From assembly GCA_000283575.1 (NCBI GenBank), contig AP012044.1, forward strand, positions 682,001-746,000: DNA of 64,000 nucleotides, written 5' to 3'. Shown here piece by piece: positions 62,120 through 64,000 of this stretch (positions within the stretch are counted from its first letter, which is position 1; each line of letters opens with the position of its first letter). Position numbers and translations under genes: made by a program. The DNA comes from Oscillibacter valericigenes Sjm18-20 (GTDB taxonomy: Bacteria; Bacillota; Clostridia; Oscillospirales; Oscillospiraceae). Under the pieces are notes generated by a model. It made no database searches. It saw nothing but the letters and a program-made list of their open reading frames with translations, and was not told the origin of the DNA.

Positions 62120-63352
62120 ATGAATACAAACGAGACGAAAAAGAGCAAATCCGTCCTGTTGGGCGCCGCGTTCCTGATGGCGACCTCCGCCATCGGTCCC
62201 GGCTTTCTGACCCAGACCTCGAAGTTTACCGCACAATACGGACCCGCGCTGATTCTCATTGTCCTGCTGGTAATCCTGATGGATATTACCGCGCAAATAA
62301 ACATCTGGTCCATCGTCAGTGTGTCCAAGATGCGGGCGCAGGACGTGGCAAACAAGGTGCTGCCCGGGCTGGGCGTCGTGCTTGCCATTTTGGTGGCAAT
62401 CGGAGGTCTGGCATTCAACGTGGGTAACGTGGGCGGCGTAGCGCTGGGCTTTAACGCCATGTTCGGCTTGAATGAAAAGGCGGGCGCCGTGATCGCCGGC
62501 TGCCTTGGCATCATCATCTTTATCAACAAAAACGCCAAGACCATCATGGATAAGGTTGCCACCATTTTGGCTGCCATCATTCTGGTCACCGTGCTGGTGG
62601 TGGCGATTATCTCTCAGCCCCCGCTGGGCGTGGTGGCATCCAGCCTGACCAAGTTCAATGAAATACCCTCTATGTTTGTGGCTCTGACCACCTTGTTGGG
62701 CGGCTCCTGCGGCGGCTATATCGCTTTCTCCGGCGCTCACCGGCTGCTGGACGCGGGTATTTCCGGCCCCGAAAATGTGAGCCATGTGCGCAAGAGTGTA
62801 CTGCAGGGCTGCGGAACCTCCGGAACCGTACGTATTCTACTGTTCCTGGCCGTGCTGGGTACCTGTATGATCGGAACCCAGTGGAATGCCGCCAATGCCG
62901 ACACCATTATCAACGCCGCCAACCCCGCCGCCGAGGCGTTCCGCCTGTCCGCCGGCAATCTGGGCTATCGGCTGTTCGGTCTGTGCCTCTTCTCTGCCGG
63001 CGTCTCCTCCGTGGTGGGCGCGGCGTTCACCTCCGTCTCCTTCCTCAAAACGCTGCATCCCTTCATCGCCAAGTATGAGCGCCAGTTCGTGGTGGGCTTC
63101 ATCACCTTCTCCACGCTGATGATGGTGCTGGTTGGCAACGCCGCCCAGCTGCTGATTATTGCGGGTGCTTTCAATGGCTTGATTCTGCCGGTCAGCCTCG
63201 GCGTGATACTGCTGGCGTGCCGCAATAAGAAAATCGTAGGCGATGACTACAAGCATCCTACTTGGATGATCGTGCTGGGCGTAATCGTGGTCTGCATCTC
63301 CCTCTACGCTGGTATAATGGCCGTTCCCGGCATTGTGAAGCTCTTCGCCTGA
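62120..63352 (+). CDS. NRAMP-superfamily transporter (YcsG-like)
   Basis: 410 residues with about eleven membrane segments. It is related to NRAMP proteins linked with pxp genes. The metal-binding DPGN motif of true NRAMP is replaced (SAIGPGFLTQTS), and segment six reads SGAHRLLDAG rather than carrying the MPH motif, so metal transport is doubtful. Import of 5-oxoproline or another organic substrate is more likely, by context. It lies 40 bases after pxpA. Confidence 0.85.
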   Translation: MNTNETKKSKSVLLGAAFLMATSAIGPGFLTQTSKFTAQYGPALILIVLLVILMDITAQINIWSIVSVSKMRAQDVANKVLPGLGVVLAILVAIGGLAFNVGNVGGVALGFNAMFGLNEKAGAVIAGCLGIIIFINKNAKTIMDKVATILAAIILVTVLVVAIISQPPLGVVASSLTKFNEIPSMFVALTTLLGGSCGGYIAFSGAHRLLDAGISGPENVSHVRKSVLQGCGTSGTVRILLFLAVLGTCMIGTQWNAANADTIINAANPAAEAFRLSAGNLGYRLFGLCLFSAGVSSVVGAAFTSVSFLKTLHPFIAKYERQFVVGFITFSTLMMVLVGNAAQLLIIAGAFNGLILPVSLGVILLACRNKKIVGDDYKHPTWMIVLGVIVVCISLYAGIMAVPGIVKLFA

Positions 63353-63371
63353 TCGAAGGCGTATCATTGAC

Positions 63372-63395
63372 GGTGGGCGCGGCGCCGCGCCCGCC
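63372..63395. other. Intercistronic hairpin before pxpB
   Basis: GGTGGGCGCGG and CCGCGCCCGCC arms form a G/C-rich stem with one wobble, 15 bases before pxpB. It may tune expression within the operon; no T-run. Confidence 0.4.
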
Positions 63396-63410
63396 GGAAA
63401 GGAATGGAAT

Positions 63411-64000
63411 ATGGACGAAGTCAGATTTTTAAATGCCGGAGACACTGCCGTGACGGTGGAATTCGGCAATGAAATCAGCGTGGCGATCAACAGCCGCATC
63501 CGAGCGTTTAATATCGCCTTGCAGGAAAGTCGTATCCCCGGTATCGTGGAGACGGTTCCAACTTATCGCTCCCTGATGGTACACTATGATCCGGGCGTTA
63601 TCCGCTATGCCGCGCTGGAAAGAAAACTGAAGGGACTGCTCAGCGGTCTCGACAAGGTGCGAATTCCCCCCAGCGAAGTGCTGGAGATTCCCGTGCTGTA
63701 CGGCGGGGAGGAGGGCCCGGACCTTCCGTTCGTGGCGGAGCACAGCGGCAGGTCTGCGGACGAGGTTATCGCCATCCACAGCGCCCCGGAGTACCTCATC
63801 TACATGCTGGGCTTCACGCCGGGGTTCACGTATCTGGGGGGTATGGACGAGTCCATCGCCACACCCCGGCTGAAAACGCCCCGGGTCAGGATTCCCGCCG
63901 GCAGCGTGGGCATTGCGGGGGCCCAGACCGGCGTATATCCCATCGACTCACCGGGGGGCTGGCAGCTTATCGGCCGGACACCGGTGCGGATGTACGCCCC
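63411..64000 (+). CDS. pxpB: 5-oxoprolinase subunit PxpB (KipI family), cut by window end
   Basis: 196 residues visible from ATG 63411 behind GGAAAGGA; no stop before the window ends. VRFLNAGDTAVTVEFGNEIS, VPTYRSLMVHYDP, LGFTPGFTYLGGM and the late SPGGWQLIGRTP are KipI/PxpB motifs. PxpC should follow beyond the window. Confidence 0.94.
   Translation, partial: MDEVRFLNAGDTAVTVEFGNEISVAINSRIRAFNIALQESRIPGIVETVPTYRSLMVHYDPGVIRYAALERKLKGLLSGLDKVRIPPSEVLEIPVLYGGEEGPDLPFVAEHSGRSADEVIAIHSAPEYLIYMLGFTPGFTYLGGMDESIATPRLKTPRVRIPAGSVGIAGAQTGVYPIDSPGGWQLIGRTPVRMYA

Noticed and set aside
59340..62589. Long minus-strand frames opposite the NtrC-like gene and pxpA
   Set aside because: Antisense to clear family members, with no motifs of their own.

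Overview
The window looks like chromosome of an anaerobic Firmicute of class Clostridia, most likely an Oscillospiraceae-type gut or sediment bacterium. This is inferred from gene content: hypFCDE [NiFe]-hydrogenase maturation genes, ApbE with a 4Fe-4S/FMN-binding membrane protein, BlaI/BlaR1-like and LytTR/GHKL pairs, an Amt-PII fusion, ANTAR-linked glnA/gltBD, sigma-54 with an NtrC-type regulator, and a CarD-like protein. Most of the window is G+C-rich housekeeping and nitrogen-metabolism DNA. The block at about 13.9-27 kb is visibly more A/T-rich and looks like accessory DNA.

Layout. 1-3.6 kb: hypF (3' part), hypC, hypD, hypE. 3.7-8.7 kb: a BceAB-like ABC transporter, divergent from a LytTR regulator and a GHKL kinase. 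8.8-13.6 kb (minus strand): OmpR-type regulator, sensor kinase, apbE, and a polyferredoxin/FMN-binding membrane protein; the kinase and the membrane protein each carry an apparent 1-nt deletion. 13.9-26.8 kb: the most unusual region. Two tyrosine-recombinase genes each lie between inverted repeats. Each segment also carries a near-consensus promoter that faces outward across the repeat away from the signalling genes, so that inversion would aim it at an EAL phosphodiesterase plus chemoreceptor (module 1) or at a second chemoreceptor followed by HD-GYP and GGDEF genes (module 2). An IS1182-family element sits between the modules in a terminator-like palindrome, and module 2 has a third recombination site and a chimeric inverted partial duplication.

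26.9-29 kb: PadR regulator and a two-gene ABC-2 exporter, with a shared palindrome in both upstream regions. 29.1-30.9 kb: a decaying cluster (glycosyltransferase/GtrA, phosphodiester glycosidase, membrane protein). 31.1-36 kb: two M20 amidohydrolases around an unrecognised transporter, then a DUF554 protein. 36.4-42.7 kb: CarD-like regulator, IS relic, BlaI/BlaR1-like pair (the BlaR1-like protein is very large) and a two-component system.

42.8-53 kb (minus strand): glnA, an ANTAR regulator, gltB, gltD and an Amt-PII fusion form an ammonium-assimilation unit; glnA and amt each have a promoter followed by a terminator-like hairpin in the leader. 53.1-55 kb: azoreductase-like flavoprotein, lipoprotein-like pseudogene, HAD protein. 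55-64 kb: rpoN, then a sodium:solute symporter, an NtrB/NtrC-like pair, a -24/-12 (sigma-54) promoter, and pxpA, an NRAMP-superfamily transporter and pxpB (cut by the window end), suggesting sigma-54-controlled 5-oxoproline use that feeds glutamate.

No rRNA, tRNA or CRISPR array was seen.
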